64,000 nt of DNA, taken from assembly GCA_046260765.1 (NCBI GenBank), contig JBHEOO010000001.1:1-64000 (forward strand), read 5' to 3'. The stretch comes from Chromatocurvus sp046260765. GTDB taxonomy: Bacteria; Pseudomonadota; Gammaproteobacteria; Pseudomonadales; Halieaceae. The position numbers and the translations under genes were made by a program. Positions within the stretch are counted from its first letter, which is position 1, and the number at the start of each line of letters is the position of its first letter. Of the stretch, positions 35,362 through 44,174 are shown piece by piece. Under the pieces are notes generated by a model that had not been told where the DNA came from, made no database searches, and saw nothing but the letters and a program-made list of their open reading frames with translations.

Positions 35362-35396
35362 AGCCTCAATAGCCGGGTGGCGATTGAGAGGAGGCT
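35362..35396 (-). promoter_or_regulatory. Hairpin that sequesters the cobO ribosome-binding site
   Basis: On the minus strand CTCAAT pairs with ATTGAG, extended by AGC with GCT around a small bulge. The 3' arm contains the GAGG Shine-Dalgarno of cobO. It lies between the riboswitch aptamer and the start codon and is a plausible expression platform for translational repression when B12 is bound. Confidence 0.5.
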
Positions 35397-35465
35397 GGAA
35401 GGGAACAAAATGCGCGGGCATTCGGCAACCTTGCACGAAGCCCTCCGCTCCATCGTTGCGTTTGC

Positions 35466-35580
35466 CAGGGCAGGTATCGGGCTCGCGACACTGCATCGCT
35501 TACCGTTGCGGGGGCAGCGCTGGACTCGTCGCGGGGCAGTGCCACGCAGCTCACCAGACTTCCCATTTAACCTGCCCAGA
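35466..35580 (-). ncRNA. Cobalamin (B12) riboswitch aptamer
   Basis: Read on the minus strand, the leader has the hallmark segments in order: GGTTAAATGGGAAGTCTGGT, then GCTGCCCCCGCAACGGTAAG (the highly conserved C-x-GCCCCCGCAACxGTAA core), then a B12-box-like CCCGATACCTGCCC. The outer P1 stem is exact over eight pairs: GGGCAGGT (35570-35577) with ACCTGCCC (35468-35475). It lies about 110 bases upstream of cobO and is the only cobalamin element visible in the window. Confidence 0.93.
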
Positions 35581-35623
35581 TGCTGTGGCTGGCACGCATC
35601 GGCAGGCACCCTGAACGGCGCAG

Positions 35624-35652
35624 ACTGTATTGTGGGGTGTGTTCAATGTCAA
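35624..35652 (-). promoter_or_regulatory. Predicted sigma-70 promoter of the B12 operon
   Basis: On the minus strand a perfect TTGACA (bases 35647-35652), a 17-bp spacer and TACAGT (35624-35629) precede the riboswitch. Transcription from here would begin about 35 bases before the aptamer. Confidence 0.65.
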
Positions 35653-35739
35653 ATATTCACCAGGCGCTATGTTCACCACGCGCGAGGTTTACCACGAAGT
35701 GTCCCGCCGTGGTTGCGGGATAGGGTAGAATCGTTCGCC

Positions 35740-36297
35740 GTGGCTACTGACAGACAATCTGAACACAATCCCCTGCGGGTGATCACGCAACGACTCGGTC
35801 GGGAACCCCGCGGACTGCGCGAGGTGACGGTGGTCGATGCAGAGGCCGCCCCGGTTGTCATTCGCGTCGCGTCTGTCGTGGACGGAAGGCCGTTTCCAAC
35901 GCTGTACTGGCTGATCGATCCGGCACTCAACTATCGGATTGATCGCGCCGAGGCCCGCGGCACTATCGCCGAACTGCAGGCTCGCGTGGATGCCGATCCG
36001 GCCCTGCAGGCGGCAATGGCGAGGGATCATCGCCGCCACATCGAAAGGCGAGAGTTCTTCCTCAGCGACACCGAGCGTGCACATCTGGATGAGACGGGCC
36101 AGTGGTCTGCCATCCGTGAGCGGGGTATTGGCGGTATTGCGGATTTTACGCGCATACGCTGCCTGCACACGTGGTATGCCGCGCACCTCGTGGTTGCCAA
36201 TACAGTGGGATCGCTGCTGGAGGCGTTGTGGTCGGAAGAGGGCCCGGCGGACCAGAGCGGATATGTCATCGTCAGCGACCCTCAATCGCCTCCTTAA
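35740..36297 (+). CDS. DUF501 family protein
   Basis: The 185-residue protein matches the conserved DUF501 family of unknown function: an N-terminal block NPLRVITQRLGREPRGLREV, then V-I-R-V-A-S-V-V-D-G-R-P-F-P-T-L-Y-W-L, and a C-terminal G-I-G-G-I-A-D-F and RIRCLHTWYAAHLV. No signal peptide or membrane segment is evident. The start is GTG at 35740 without a good Shine-Dalgarno; a TAGAAT (35726-35731) ends only nine bases before it, so the message could be nearly leaderless. The frame stays open far upstream, but that part is antisense to btuC and cobO and is not coding. Confidence 0.75.
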   Translation: MATDRQSEHNPLRVITQRLGREPRGLREVTVVDAEAAPVVIRVASVVDGRPFPTLYWLIDPALNYRIDRAEARGTIAELQARVDADPALQAAMARDHRRHIERREFFLSDTERAHLDETGQWSAIRERGIGGIADFTRIRCLHTWYAAHLVVANTVGSLLEALWSEEGPADQSGYVIVSDPQSPP

Positions 36298-36423
36298 CTA
36301 CCGCGCTGAGCGCGCGACAGGCATAAGGCTTCTGTATGAAGCCCGCCAGTCCCTCGCGCCGGTGCGCAGTAACCCGTCATCGATTAAACTGCTCGCGAAC
36401 AGCCCGGTGTTTGGAGACCGCCC

Positions 36424-37077
36424 TTGCTTCCCTGCTTTATTGCCATCGCCGGCCCTTCAGGCTCCGGAAAGACGCTGTTTGCACAGACAATACGAGCGCG
36501 GGTTGCCGAACTGGAGCCGCACCTCGATCTGGCCCTGATCAAGGAGGATGCCTACTACCGCGACCAGGCGCATCTGTCGCTCGAGGCCCGGGAGCAGGTC
36601 AACTACGATCATCCCTCGGCTATGGAGCACGAGCTGTTGCGGGATCACCTGCAGTGCCTGCGCCGCGGCGAGGCAGTGCAGGTGCCGGTGTACGACTACA
36701 GCCAGCACACTCGCTCGCCGGAAACCGTGCCTGTGCCGCCGGCGCCGGTGGTGATCGTAGAGGGCATATTGCTGCTCAATGACCCTGAGCTGCGTGCCGA
36801 GTTCGACATCAAGTTCTTTGTCGATACACCGCTCGATATCTGTCTGCTACGTCGAATTGCCCGGGACATGTCAGAGCGTGGGCGGACGCTCGACTCCATC
36901 ACGGAACAGTATGAAAACTCGGTGCGTCCCATGTACTACGAGTTTATCCAGCACACCGCGCGCCATGCCGATATGGTGATTACCGGGGGTGGCCGCAATG
37001 CGGTGGCGCTGGATGTGGTGGGCAGCATGGTTCTGCGCCTGCTGCGTGAATCGCCGGTAGCGGACCCCAGGGCGTGA
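36424..37077 (+). CDS. udk: Uridine kinase
   Basis: Uridine kinase phosphorylates uridine or cytidine in pyrimidine salvage. The 217-residue product has the P-loop GPSGSGKT at residues 10-17, Y-Y-R-D and N-Y-D-H-P-S-A (substrate binding), V-V-I-V-E-G-I-L-L, and the lid region RRIARDMSERGR. The start is a TTG at 36424 with GGAG about seven bases upstream. Its stop overlaps the nucleoside transporter start, so uptake and phosphorylation are coupled in one unit. Confidence 0.92.
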   Translation: MLPCFIAIAGPSGSGKTLFAQTIRARVAELEPHLDLALIKEDAYYRDQAHLSLEAREQVNYDHPSAMEHELLRDHLQCLRRGEAVQVPVYDYSQHTRSPETVPVPPAPVVIVEGILLLNDPELRAEFDIKFFVDTPLDICLLRRIARDMSERGRTLDSITEQYENSVRPMYYEFIQHTARHADMVITGGGRNAVALDVVGSMVLRLLRESPVADPRA

Positions 37078-38294
37078 CAACTGCGCTGAGCCTTGCCTGC
37101 ATCTGTCTGTTGCTGGGCCTTGCCTATGCCGCGTCGGCTCATCGGCACGCCGTCAACCTGCGGACCGTGGGCGGTGCGCTGGGTCTGCAGATCGTTATCG
37201 CCGGGATTGTGCTCTACGTGCCTGCCGGACGGGCGGGCCTTGAATGGTTGTCTGACCGTGTCTCGGGTGTACTCGGCTATGCCCAGTCGGGGATCGAGTT
37301 TCTGTTCGGCGATATCGGTCGTTTCGAGATAGGCTTTGTGTTTGCCTTCCACGTGCTGCCGGTCATTATCTTTTTCTCGTCGCTGGTCGCGGTGCTCTAT
37401 TACATCGGCATCATGGGCTGGTTCATTCGTGTGATTGGCGGCGGGCTGCGCTGGCTGCTCGGCACCGGCCGGGCCGAATCCCTGTCGGCGACGGCAAACA
37501 TTTTCGTCAGTCAGACAGAAGCGCCGCTGGTCATTAAGCCCTACCTGCCGAGCATGACACGCTCTGAACTCTTCGCGGTGATGGTGGGTGGCATGGCAAC
37601 GGTCGCCGGCTCGGTGCTGGCGGGTTACGTGGCCCTGGGTGTCGAGATGAAATACCTGCTCGCAGCCAGTTTTATGGCTGCACCGGGCGGTCTGCTGATG
37701 GCGAAACTGCTGCTGCCCGAAACGGAAGAGCTGGCGGAGTCCGATGCTGCTGCAGGCATCGTGGACGACCCGCACGTAAATGTCTTCGACGCGGCCGCTG
37801 CGGGCGCTGGCAACGGATTGGCGCTGGCCGTGAATATCGGCGCGATGCTGCTGGCGTTCATCGGCCTGATCGCCCTGCTCAACGGCATTCTTGGCTGGAT
37901 GGGTGGCGTGGTCGGTGTCGAGGCACTGTCCCTGGAATTGTTGCTCGGCACCCTGTTCCGGCCGCTGGCGTTCATGCTCGGCGTGCCCTGGGAGGAGGCC
38001 TCCGTGGCGGGCAACCTGATCGGGCAGAAGCTCGTGCTTAACGAGTTTGTCGCCTTTACCGCCTTTTACGAGGACCGCGCCCAGCTCAGCCAGCACAGTC
38101 AGGCGGTGGTCTCTTTTGCCCTTTGCGGCTTCGCCAATTTCTCATCGATTGCGATACTGCTCGGGGGGCTGGGCACCCTGGCACCATCGCGCCGGAGTGA
38201 TGTTGCCGAACTGGGCCTGCGCGCGGTATTTGCAGGCTTCATGGCCAACCTGATGAGTGCCGCCATTGCCGGACTGTTTCTGTCGCTGGCGTGA
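37074..38294 (+). CDS. Concentrative nucleoside transporter, NupC family
   Basis: The 406-residue inner-membrane carrier has about ten hydrophobic segments and the CNT-family blocks GFVFAFHVLPVIIFFSSLVA, NIFVSQTEAPLVIKPYLPSM, and FALCGFANFSSIAILLGG. It imports nucleosides with H+ or Na+. It starts with GTG at 37074 overlapping the udk stop, which supports a pyrimidine nucleoside salvage pair. It converges with the GST gene. Confidence 0.92.
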   Translation: MTTALSLACICLLLGLAYAASAHRHAVNLRTVGGALGLQIVIAGIVLYVPAGRAGLEWLSDRVSGVLGYAQSGIEFLFGDIGRFEIGFVFAFHVLPVIIFFSSLVAVLYYIGIMGWFIRVIGGGLRWLLGTGRAESLSATANIFVSQTEAPLVIKPYLPSMTRSELFAVMVGGMATVAGSVLAGYVALGVEMKYLLAASFMAAPGGLLMAKLLLPETEELAESDAAAGIVDDPHVNVFDAAAAGAGNGLALAVNIGAMLLAFIGLIALLNGILGWMGGVVGVEALSLELLLGTLFRPLAFMLGVPWEEASVAGNLIGQKLVLNEFVAFTAFYEDRAQLSQHSQAVVSFALCGFANFSSIAILLGGLGTLAPSRRSDVAELGLRAVFAGFMANLMSAAIAGLFLSLA

Positions 38295-38351
38295 GCGCAG
38301 GTCCGGCTCGGGCGGCGCAGGCTGTTCCTGGCGATTTTGCCGGGCGGCGCC

Positions 38352-39014
38352 TCAGGCCTGCATTTTTGCCACGTAGGCCATGAACTCCTCGCGGTTGGCA
38401 TGCATGTCGGCGTCAACCTTCCCCGCGATATCGCTCTCGGCCATCATCGCGTCCCATGCGGCGAGTCCGTCAATAGCCGCGACGATATCCATGTCGAGCT
38501 GGCCGGGCCCGACCAGCTTCGGGATCGCCAGAGCATAGCGCAGGGTGACATCCGCCGTGGTCAACTTGCTGCCGAGGCAAAAGGGCGAAAACCGCGCAAG
38601 GGCGTTGATAGCGCCAATGCCGCGCTCAAGCACGCCGCGGACGTCTTCCTTGACCGCGTCCGGTGCCTGGCGACCGCTGAGGGCGAACGGCAGCAGGCGT
38701 CTGGCGGGTAGCTCCAGATAGAGCTCGGTGATCTTTGCCAGCTGGCGCACCTTGCCCCGCGCTTCCGGTTCAGCCGGCAGCAGCGGTGTTTCCGGATAGG
38801 CCTCCTCGAGATAATCGAGGATGACGCTGGCCTCCGATAATGCTGCGCCGCTGGTGGTGCTGATGGCCGGTATTTTGCCCAGCGGGCTGACCTCGAGCAG
38901 CTTCGCATCCCCGGGGTATACCTTGTGTTCCTCAAAGGCGATGCCCTTGGCCATGAGGGCGTGCTTGACGATGTTGTAGTAGTTGGAATAGGCAAAGCCG
39001 TACAGCGTGATCAT
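38352..39014 (-). CDS. Glutathione S-transferase family protein
   Basis: The 220-residue protein has a thioredoxin-fold N-terminal domain (M-I-T-L-Y-G-F-A-Y-S-N-Y-Y-N, S-P-L-G-K-I-P-A-I with the cis-proline, and A-L-S-E-A-S-V-I-L-D-Y-L) and an all-helical C-terminal domain (about 85-220). No catalytic Cys is present in the first motif; a Ser or Tyr is more likely. The substrate is unknown. It lies between the nucleoside transporter and an exported peptidase and shows no operon link to either. Confidence 0.87.
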   Translation of the reverse strand: MITLYGFAYSNYYNIVKHALMAKGIAFEEHKVYPGDAKLLEVSPLGKIPAISTTSGAALSEASVILDYLEEAYPETPLLPAEPEARGKVRQLAKITELYLELPARRLLPFALSGRQAPDAVKEDVRGVLERGIGAINALARFSPFCLGSKLTTADVTLRYALAIPKLVGPGQLDMDIVAAIDGLAAWDAMMAESDIAGKVDADMHANREEFMAYVAKMQA

Positions 39015-39062
39015 GCGTTGTGTCCTTTTCGATGAGGATTCATAGCGTTCGTGGCTGTAAGT

Positions 39063-41246
39063 TCAGCTCTGGTCCGACGGGTCGTAACGGCGGAACCACT
39101 CGAGAATATGCAGCACCTTGCTGATCATCTGGCTTGGCCGCTTGCCGATAAAATGCGAGGCGCCGGGCAACTCCACCAGAACCGTGTCTACCTTGCGATA
39201 CTTCAGCGCGTGATACAGCTGCTTGGCCTGGGAGGGCGGTGTGCGCAGGTCGTCCATCCCCACCATGACCAGGGTCGGGGTGTTCACATTGCCGACCAGC
39301 GAGATGGGCGAGAAGCGCATGTAGTCCTCCTGGTTTGTCCACGGTACGCCGGGGTAGCGGACCTCGAAGTACTGGAACCAGTTGTCGGCGTTCAGCAGCT
39401 TGCTATACCAGTTCATCACCGGCTTGACCACGGCGGCGGCGCGGAAGCGGTCGGATTTGCCGATCATCCAGGCGCTCATGATGCCGCCGGCGCTGCCGCC
39501 GGTGACGTACAGGCGCTCCTCGTCGATAAAGCCCTTTCTGATGACCGCATCGATGCCGCTCATGACATCGTCGTAATCCTCACCGGGGTAGTTGTGGTAG
39601 AGCAGGTCCGAGAAGTCCTCACCATAGCCGGTGCTGCCGCGGGGATTGGGATAGAAGACCACGTAACCCTCCGCCGCGAACAGCTGCAGCTCGGGTGAGA
39701 ACCGCTCGCCGTAATTGAGGATGGGGCCGCCGTGGTTTTCCACCAGCAATGGGTATTTTTTCGCCGGATCAAAGCCGGGGGGCGTGATGATCCAGCCCTG
39801 GATTTCCCGTCCGTCCGCGGTGGAGGTCCAGGTCATGACCTGCGTTTGCCCGAGATCGCGGTAGGCGAGCAGCTCGCGGTTGAGGTCGGTCAGGCGTGTC
39901 TGCTGTGTGCCGTCAAGGATCGCGACATCCGCCGGGTGCTCGGGGCGTGTGATATTGAACGCGAGGCGGTTGTTCCCAGAGACTGAGAAGGAGCCCCCGG
40001 GATAGGGTCTGCCGATGCTGGTGCCACCGATATCATGGGCGACTTCCTGAAAATCGCCGTCCAGCGTAACAAGGCCAATGCGCGTGCTGCCGCTCTCCTC
40101 GTACTGGACGTACAGGCCGCGGCTGTCCGGCGTCCAGGCCGCCGCGTCGATGCTCCGGTCAAGGCCCTCTGCCATGCGGCGAAAACCCTCTGCCAGGCGG
40201 CGAAAGCCCTGGCTGGCATCGCTGGCCTGCGGGTCCACGGTCGCGACTCGCAGTTCGGTGTTCTGATAGGCCCGGCGACGATCAGTAAAGCCCAGCCACG
40301 CCAGATGTCGCCCGTCGGGTGAAACCAGGGGATGCGAGGCGGGACCGTTGTCGTCTGTGATCTGCACAATAGCGCCGCTGTCGACGTTGATCGCGTACAG
40401 ATGACTGGTGCGGAACTCGTGCTCCCAGTCGTCGCTGCGGTTGCTGCTGACGTAAAGCTGTGCTGCATCCGGCCCCCATGCCGGGTGCCTGTGGTGGAAA
40501 TCACCGCTGCTGACCTGGCGCGCGCTGCCGCCGTCTGCCGGCACAACGAACACCTGGGTGAAGCCCGGCTCTATGTAGCCGCTGCCGTCGCGCTCGTGGT
40601 AAAGGCGGTCGGTGATCCGCGCTGCTGACGCCCAGCTTGCGCCCTCGGGGGCCTCTGGCATGCTGATGAGTTGGGGGGCCTTGCTCTTGACCATCAGGCT
40701 GAAGGCGAGCTGCTTACCGTCCGGCGCCCAGCGCAACTCGTTGGGCGTGCCGGAGACCCGGGTGATCCGGGCATTTTCTCCGGAGTTCAGCCAGTAGACG
40801 TGAATATCGCTGCTTGTGGCGTCGGCGTTTTCGCGCACGTAGGCGATTCTCGAGCCATCCGGCGACCAGCGCGCGCTGGACTCACTGCCCTCAAAGCTGG
40901 TGAGCTTGCGGTGTTCTTCACCGGAAGCCGAGACCAGCCACAGGTTGCCGCGGCGGGAATCCTCGATGGCATCCATGCCCATGCGACGATAAAGCACGTG
41001 GCCGCCATCCGGGGAAATCTGCGGGTCGTCCGCCCACTCCAGTTCGAAAACATCCATGGGTGAGAAGGGGCTGTTTGCTTGCGCTGTCGACGTGAGCAGG
41101 GGCGCGCCGAGCAGGAGTGCGCCGATCAGGCAGTAGAGGAGCAACTGGAGGGACAGTCTGCGGAACCGTTTTGAAGAAAAGTGTGAGGACCCATGTGAGA
41201 AAATGTGTGAGGGGAACAAGGGGTAAGTGACGCGTTGTGAACGCAT
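39063..41246 (-). CDS. Exported S9-family serine peptidase (dipeptidyl/acylaminoacyl peptidase)
   Basis: The 727-residue protein has a seven-bladed beta-propeller (about 60-460; repeated blocks like ISPDGGHVLY, WSPDGSRIAYV, WAPDGKQLAF) and a C-terminal alpha/beta-hydrolase domain. The nucleophile is Ser585 in V-T-G-G-S-A-G-G; the acid is in G-M-D-D-L-R-T-P and the histidine in A-S-H-F. The GGAGG seven bases before the ATG at 41246 fixes the start, so the signal peptide has an unusually long, Ser/His-rich n-region (about 28 residues) before the hydrophobic LQLLLYCLIGALLLGAPLL and a probable A-Q-A cleavage. It likely trims peptides in the periplasm or outside. Confidence 0.9.
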   Translation of the reverse strand: MRSQRVTYPLFPSHIFSHGSSHFSSKRFRRLSLQLLLYCLIGALLLGAPLLTSTAQANSPFSPMDVFELEWADDPQISPDGGHVLYRRMGMDAIEDSRRGNLWLVSASGEEHRKLTSFEGSESSARWSPDGSRIAYVRENADATSSDIHVYWLNSGENARITRVSGTPNELRWAPDGKQLAFSLMVKSKAPQLISMPEAPEGASWASAARITDRLYHERDGSGYIEPGFTQVFVVPADGGSARQVSSGDFHHRHPAWGPDAAQLYVSSNRSDDWEHEFRTSHLYAINVDSGAIVQITDDNGPASHPLVSPDGRHLAWLGFTDRRRAYQNTELRVATVDPQASDASQGFRRLAEGFRRMAEGLDRSIDAAAWTPDSRGLYVQYEESGSTRIGLVTLDGDFQEVAHDIGGTSIGRPYPGGSFSVSGNNRLAFNITRPEHPADVAILDGTQQTRLTDLNRELLAYRDLGQTQVMTWTSTADGREIQGWIITPPGFDPAKKYPLLVENHGGPILNYGERFSPELQLFAAEGYVVFYPNPRGSTGYGEDFSDLLYHNYPGEDYDDVMSGIDAVIRKGFIDEERLYVTGGSAGGIMSAWMIGKSDRFRAAAVVKPVMNWYSKLLNADNWFQYFEVRYPGVPWTNQEDYMRFSPISLVGNVNTPTLVMVGMDDLRTPPSQAKQLYHALKYRKVDTVLVELPGASHFIGKRPSQMISKVLHILEWFRRYDPSDQS

Positions 41247-41373
41247 GCGAAACCTCCGATCATACGGGTAAGTGAATATGCCTGTCAGCCGAGTGCGCCG
41301 TACCCTTCCGTGCCGATAGTTCCGTACGGATAGTGTCATGCCACCAGTGCCACGCAGCCGGTGCCGGATCGGT

Positions 41374-41403
41374 CTGACCGCAGACGTCGTCGCGTGGTAT
41401 ATT
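41374..41403 (+). promoter_or_regulatory. Predicted promoter for aroG
   Basis: CTGACC (41374-41379) and TATATT (41398-41403) are separated by 18 bp, about 40 bp before the chosen aroG start. The match is moderate. Confidence 0.4.
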
Positions 41404-41442
41404 ACGCAGCTTATTCCAGCAATGAAAATGAGTGGCACTGTC

Positions 41443-42507
41443 ATGACGTCGTCCACCGATGACCTGCGCATCCAGAAAACCAACGAACTGATCGCTCCTG
41501 CGGCGTTGGTCGCCGAAGTCCCGCTGTCGGATTCCGCATCCCGCACCGTCTCGTCCGCCCGGCGCGCTATTCACGCAGTCCTTGCCGGAGAGGATGACCG
41601 ACTTGTCGTCGTCGTGGGGCCCTGTTCCATCCACGACCCGGCTGCCGCCATCGAGTATGCCCACGGATTGAAACAGGCCGCCGATGAGCTGTCTGCCGAC
41701 CTCTGCATTGTGATGCGGGTGTATTTTGAGAAACCACGCACCACGGTAGGCTGGAAAGGGCTGATCAACGATCCGGACCTGAATAACACCTTCCAGATCA
41801 ACAAGGGTCTGCATCTTGCCCGCAAGCTCCTGCTCGACCTGGCCGAAATGGGGCTCCCTGCGGGTACCGAGTACCTCGACCTCATCAGCCCGCAGTATGT
41901 GGCAGATCTCGTCTCCTGGGGTGCCATCGGGGCGCGCACGACCGAGAGCCAGACGCACCGCGAGCTGTCATCCGGGTTGTCCTGTCCGGTGGGCTTCAAG
42001 AACGCCACCGACGGCGATATCCAGATAGCGGTAGATGCGATCAAGTCGGCGTCCCAGCCGCACCATTTCCTGTCAGTGACGAAGCAGGGTCATTCCGCGA
42101 TCTTCCAGACCACGGGGAACGAGGACTGTCACATTATATTGCGCGGTGGACGTCACCCGAACTACGACATGTTCTCGGTCGACGACGCCAGTGAACTTCT
42201 GGTGAGCGCCGGGCTGCCGGTGCGCATCATGATTGATGCGAGTCACGCCAACAGCCGGAAAATACCGGCACGCCAGGTTGATGTCGCCCGGGACATCGCT
42301 ACCCAGGTAAGCCGTGGCAGTCGCGGCATTTTCGGTCTGATGCTCGAAAGCAATCTGGTGGAGGGGCGCCAGAACGTGGTGCCCGGGCAGCCCCTTGTGT
42401 ACGGTCAGAGTATTACGGATCCCTGCATGTCCTGGGAGGCAACCCGTGAGGTGTTGCATGGGCTTGCTGCCGCTGTCAGGGACAGGCGCGCTGTCATCGA
42501 CGGTTGA
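41443..42507 (+). CDS. aroG: 3-deoxy-7-phosphoheptulonate synthase (class I, AroFGH type)
   Basis: DAHP synthase condenses PEP and erythrose 4-phosphate, the first step of aromatic synthesis. The 354-residue sequence aligns along its length with E. coli AroG: DDLRIQKTNELIAPAAL, VVVGPCSIHDP, RVYFEKPRTTVGWKGLINDP, GAIGARTTESQ, G-H-S-A-I, and D-A-S-H-A-N-S. The ATG at 41443 gives the family N-terminus; ATGs at 41422 and 41428 are in frame but longer. Which amino acid inhibits it cannot be told from sequence. It is divergent from the S9 peptidase and converges with msrA. Confidence 0.93.
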   Translation: MTSSTDDLRIQKTNELIAPAALVAEVPLSDSASRTVSSARRAIHAVLAGEDDRLVVVVGPCSIHDPAAAIEYAHGLKQAADELSADLCIVMRVYFEKPRTTVGWKGLINDPDLNNTFQINKGLHLARKLLLDLAEMGLPAGTEYLDLISPQYVADLVSWGAIGARTTESQTHRELSSGLSCPVGFKNATDGDIQIAVDAIKSASQPHHFLSVTKQGHSAIFQTTGNEDCHIILRGGRHPNYDMFSVDDASELLVSAGLPVRIMIDASHANSRKIPARQVDVARDIATQVSRGSRGIFGLMLESNLVEGRQNVVPGQPLVYGQSITDPCMSWEATREVLHGLAAAVRDRRAVIDG

Positions 42508-42535
42508 TGCACCGCAACACGCGCCCGACCTTGCA

Positions 42536-43105
42536 TCAGTAGGGCGGATTCTCGCCCCAGATTTCCGCAAGGCGCTGGTCGCGACCGCAGCCCCATCGAT
42601 AGTACCTGTAACGTAGCGGATTCTTTTCGGCGTAATCCTGGTGGTATGCCTCTACAGGCCAGAACGTGCTCGCGGGAAGAATCTCGGTTGCTATGTCCTG
42701 GTCGGGAAATCGTGCTGTCACTTTTGCGAACGACGCCTGTGCCGCGTTTCTCTCGGCATCATCTCCAACAAAGATGGCGGTTCGATAGCTGAACCCTTTG
42801 TCGCAGAACTGCCCCCGATCGTCAAAGGGGTCAATGTTGCGCCAGAAGTGCAGCAACAGTTCTTCGTAGCTGATCTTTTCGGGATCGTAAGTCACGCGCA
42901 CCGCTTCGTAGTGGCCTGCATGGTTGCCGCTGTAGGTGGGGTTTTTCAGTGTGCCACCCGTGAAGCCGGATACGACGTCCAGCACACCGTCCTTTTTCTC
43001 GAAATCTGCTTCCATGCACCAGAAGCAGCCGCCCGCGAACTCCGCGGTAGCGGCGTGAAGTGTGGTGCTGGCCAGCAGCAGGATAGTTGCTATCAACGTG
43101 CGCAT
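42536..43105 (-). CDS. msrA: Peptide-methionine (S)-S-oxide reductase, exported MsrA
   Basis: MsrA repairs oxidised methionine. The 189-residue protein has the catalytic motif AGGCFWCMEADF with Cys27 and Cys30, GGTLKNPTYSGNHAGHYEAV, and P-V-E-A-Y-H-Q-D-Y. The first 18 residues form a cleavable signal (TLIATILLLASTTLHA), so this copy acts in the periplasm rather than the cytoplasm. It starts at the ATG at 43105. The next upstream gene on the strand is a nitronate monooxygenase, but the 46-bp gap leaves the operon link open. Confidence 0.92.
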   Translation of the reverse strand: MRTLIATILLLASTTLHAATAEFAGGCFWCMEADFEKKDGVLDVVSGFTGGTLKNPTYSGNHAGHYEAVRVTYDPEKISYEELLLHFWRNIDPFDDRGQFCDKGFSYRTAIFVGDDAERNAAQASFAKVTARFPDQDIATEILPASTFWPVEAYHQDYAEKNPLRYRYYRWGCGRDQRLAEIWGENPPY

Positions 43106-43151
43106 CGTGTGCTTTTCCTTGCAAGAGAGTGCTGCACACTATACGCGGGTG

Positions 43152-44117
43152 TCACGCCGCCTGGATTCGCTGCATGGCCGTCGCGTATTCCCGACTCAGA
43201 CGGCCGACCACGTCGCTCGTGGAATCCACCGCTTTTACTGCCCCGATGCCCTGTCCGCAGCCCCAGATATCCTTCCATGCCTTGGCGTCGGTATTGCCGC
43301 CGGAGCCAAAGTCCATCTTGCTCGGGTCGCCCTCGGGCAGGTTGTCCGGATCCATCCCGGCGTTGCGGATGGAGGGTTTCAGGTAGTTGCCGCTGACGCC
43401 GGTAAACAGACTGCTGTACACGATATCCGATGAGTCGTAATCCACAATGGCCTGCTTGTAGGCCGCATCGGCATTGGCTTCTTTTGTTGCGATGAAAGCC
43501 GACCCGATGTAGGCGAGATCGGCACCCATGGCACGCGCCGCGAGGATTGCATCGCCCGAGGCAATTGAGCCCGACAGCAGCAGCGGGCCATCAAACCAGG
43601 CGCGGATTTCCTGGATAAGCGCAAACGGTGAGGTTGAGCCCGCATGCCCTCCGGCACCGGCAGCGACGGCGATCAGGCCATCGGCGCCTTTCTCGATCGC
43701 CTTGTGCGCAAAGCGGTTATTGATCACGTCATGCAGCACAATACCGCCGTAGGAATGCACCGCCTCGTTGACGTCTTCGCGAGCGCCCAGCGATGTGATC
43801 ACGATCGGCACCTTGTATTTCACGCAGAGCTCAAGATCCTCGTAGAGACGGTTGTTGGAGCGATGCACGATCTGGTTGACGGCAAAGGGTGCTGCGGGTT
43901 GGTCAGGATTCCCGGCGTTGTAGGCGTCCAGTTCAGTCTTGATATGCTGGAGCCAGCGCTCGAATTCATCCACCGGTCGCGCGTTCAGCGACGGAAATGA
44001 ACCGACGACGCCGGCCTTGCACTGGGCGATGACCAGATCTGGGTTGGAGATGATAAACAGAGGTGCGCCGACGACGGGCAGGCGCAGCCCGTCACGCAGA
44101 ATGGGTGGTAGGGCCAT
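43152..44117 (-). CDS. Nitronate monooxygenase family FMN protein
   Basis: The 321-residue TIM-barrel flavoprotein belongs to the NMO/2-nitropropane dioxygenase family: P-V-V-G-A-P-L-F-I-I-S, A-G-V-V-G-S-F-P, the phosphate-binding A-G-A-G-G-H-A-G, and L-L-S-G-S-I-A-S-G-D-A-I with a following A-A-R-A-M-G-A-D. Such enzymes oxidise alkyl nitronates; some relatives are enoyl reductases, so the substrate is tentative. The ATG at 44117 has AGGAG upstream; the open frame before it is not used. It is divergent from a PadR regulator gene, with two inverted repeats between them. Confidence 0.87.
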   Translation of the reverse strand: MALPPILRDGLRLPVVGAPLFIISNPDLVIAQCKAGVVGSFPSLNARPVDEFERWLQHIKTELDAYNAGNPDQPAAPFAVNQIVHRSNNRLYEDLELCVKYKVPIVITSLGAREDVNEAVHSYGGIVLHDVINNRFAHKAIEKGADGLIAVAAGAGGHAGSTSPFALIQEIRAWFDGPLLLSGSIASGDAILAARAMGADLAYIGSAFIATKEANADAAYKQAIVDYDSSDIVYSSLFTGVSGNYLKPSIRNAGMDPDNLPEGDPSKMDFGSGGNTDAKAWKDIWGCGQGIGAVKAVDSTSDVVGRLSREYATAMQRIQAA

Positions 44118-44174
44118 GCAGAGTCTCCTGAGGGTTAAGGCCGGAGTCAGGAGCTTAGGGTATCGTCCTGATGT

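Noticed and set aside
34390..35739. Long open frame on the plus strand that joins in frame to the DUF501 gene
   Set aside because: It runs antisense to btuC, cobO and the cobalamin riboswitch; only the part from the GTG at 35740 matches a known family. High GC content keeps such frames open by chance.
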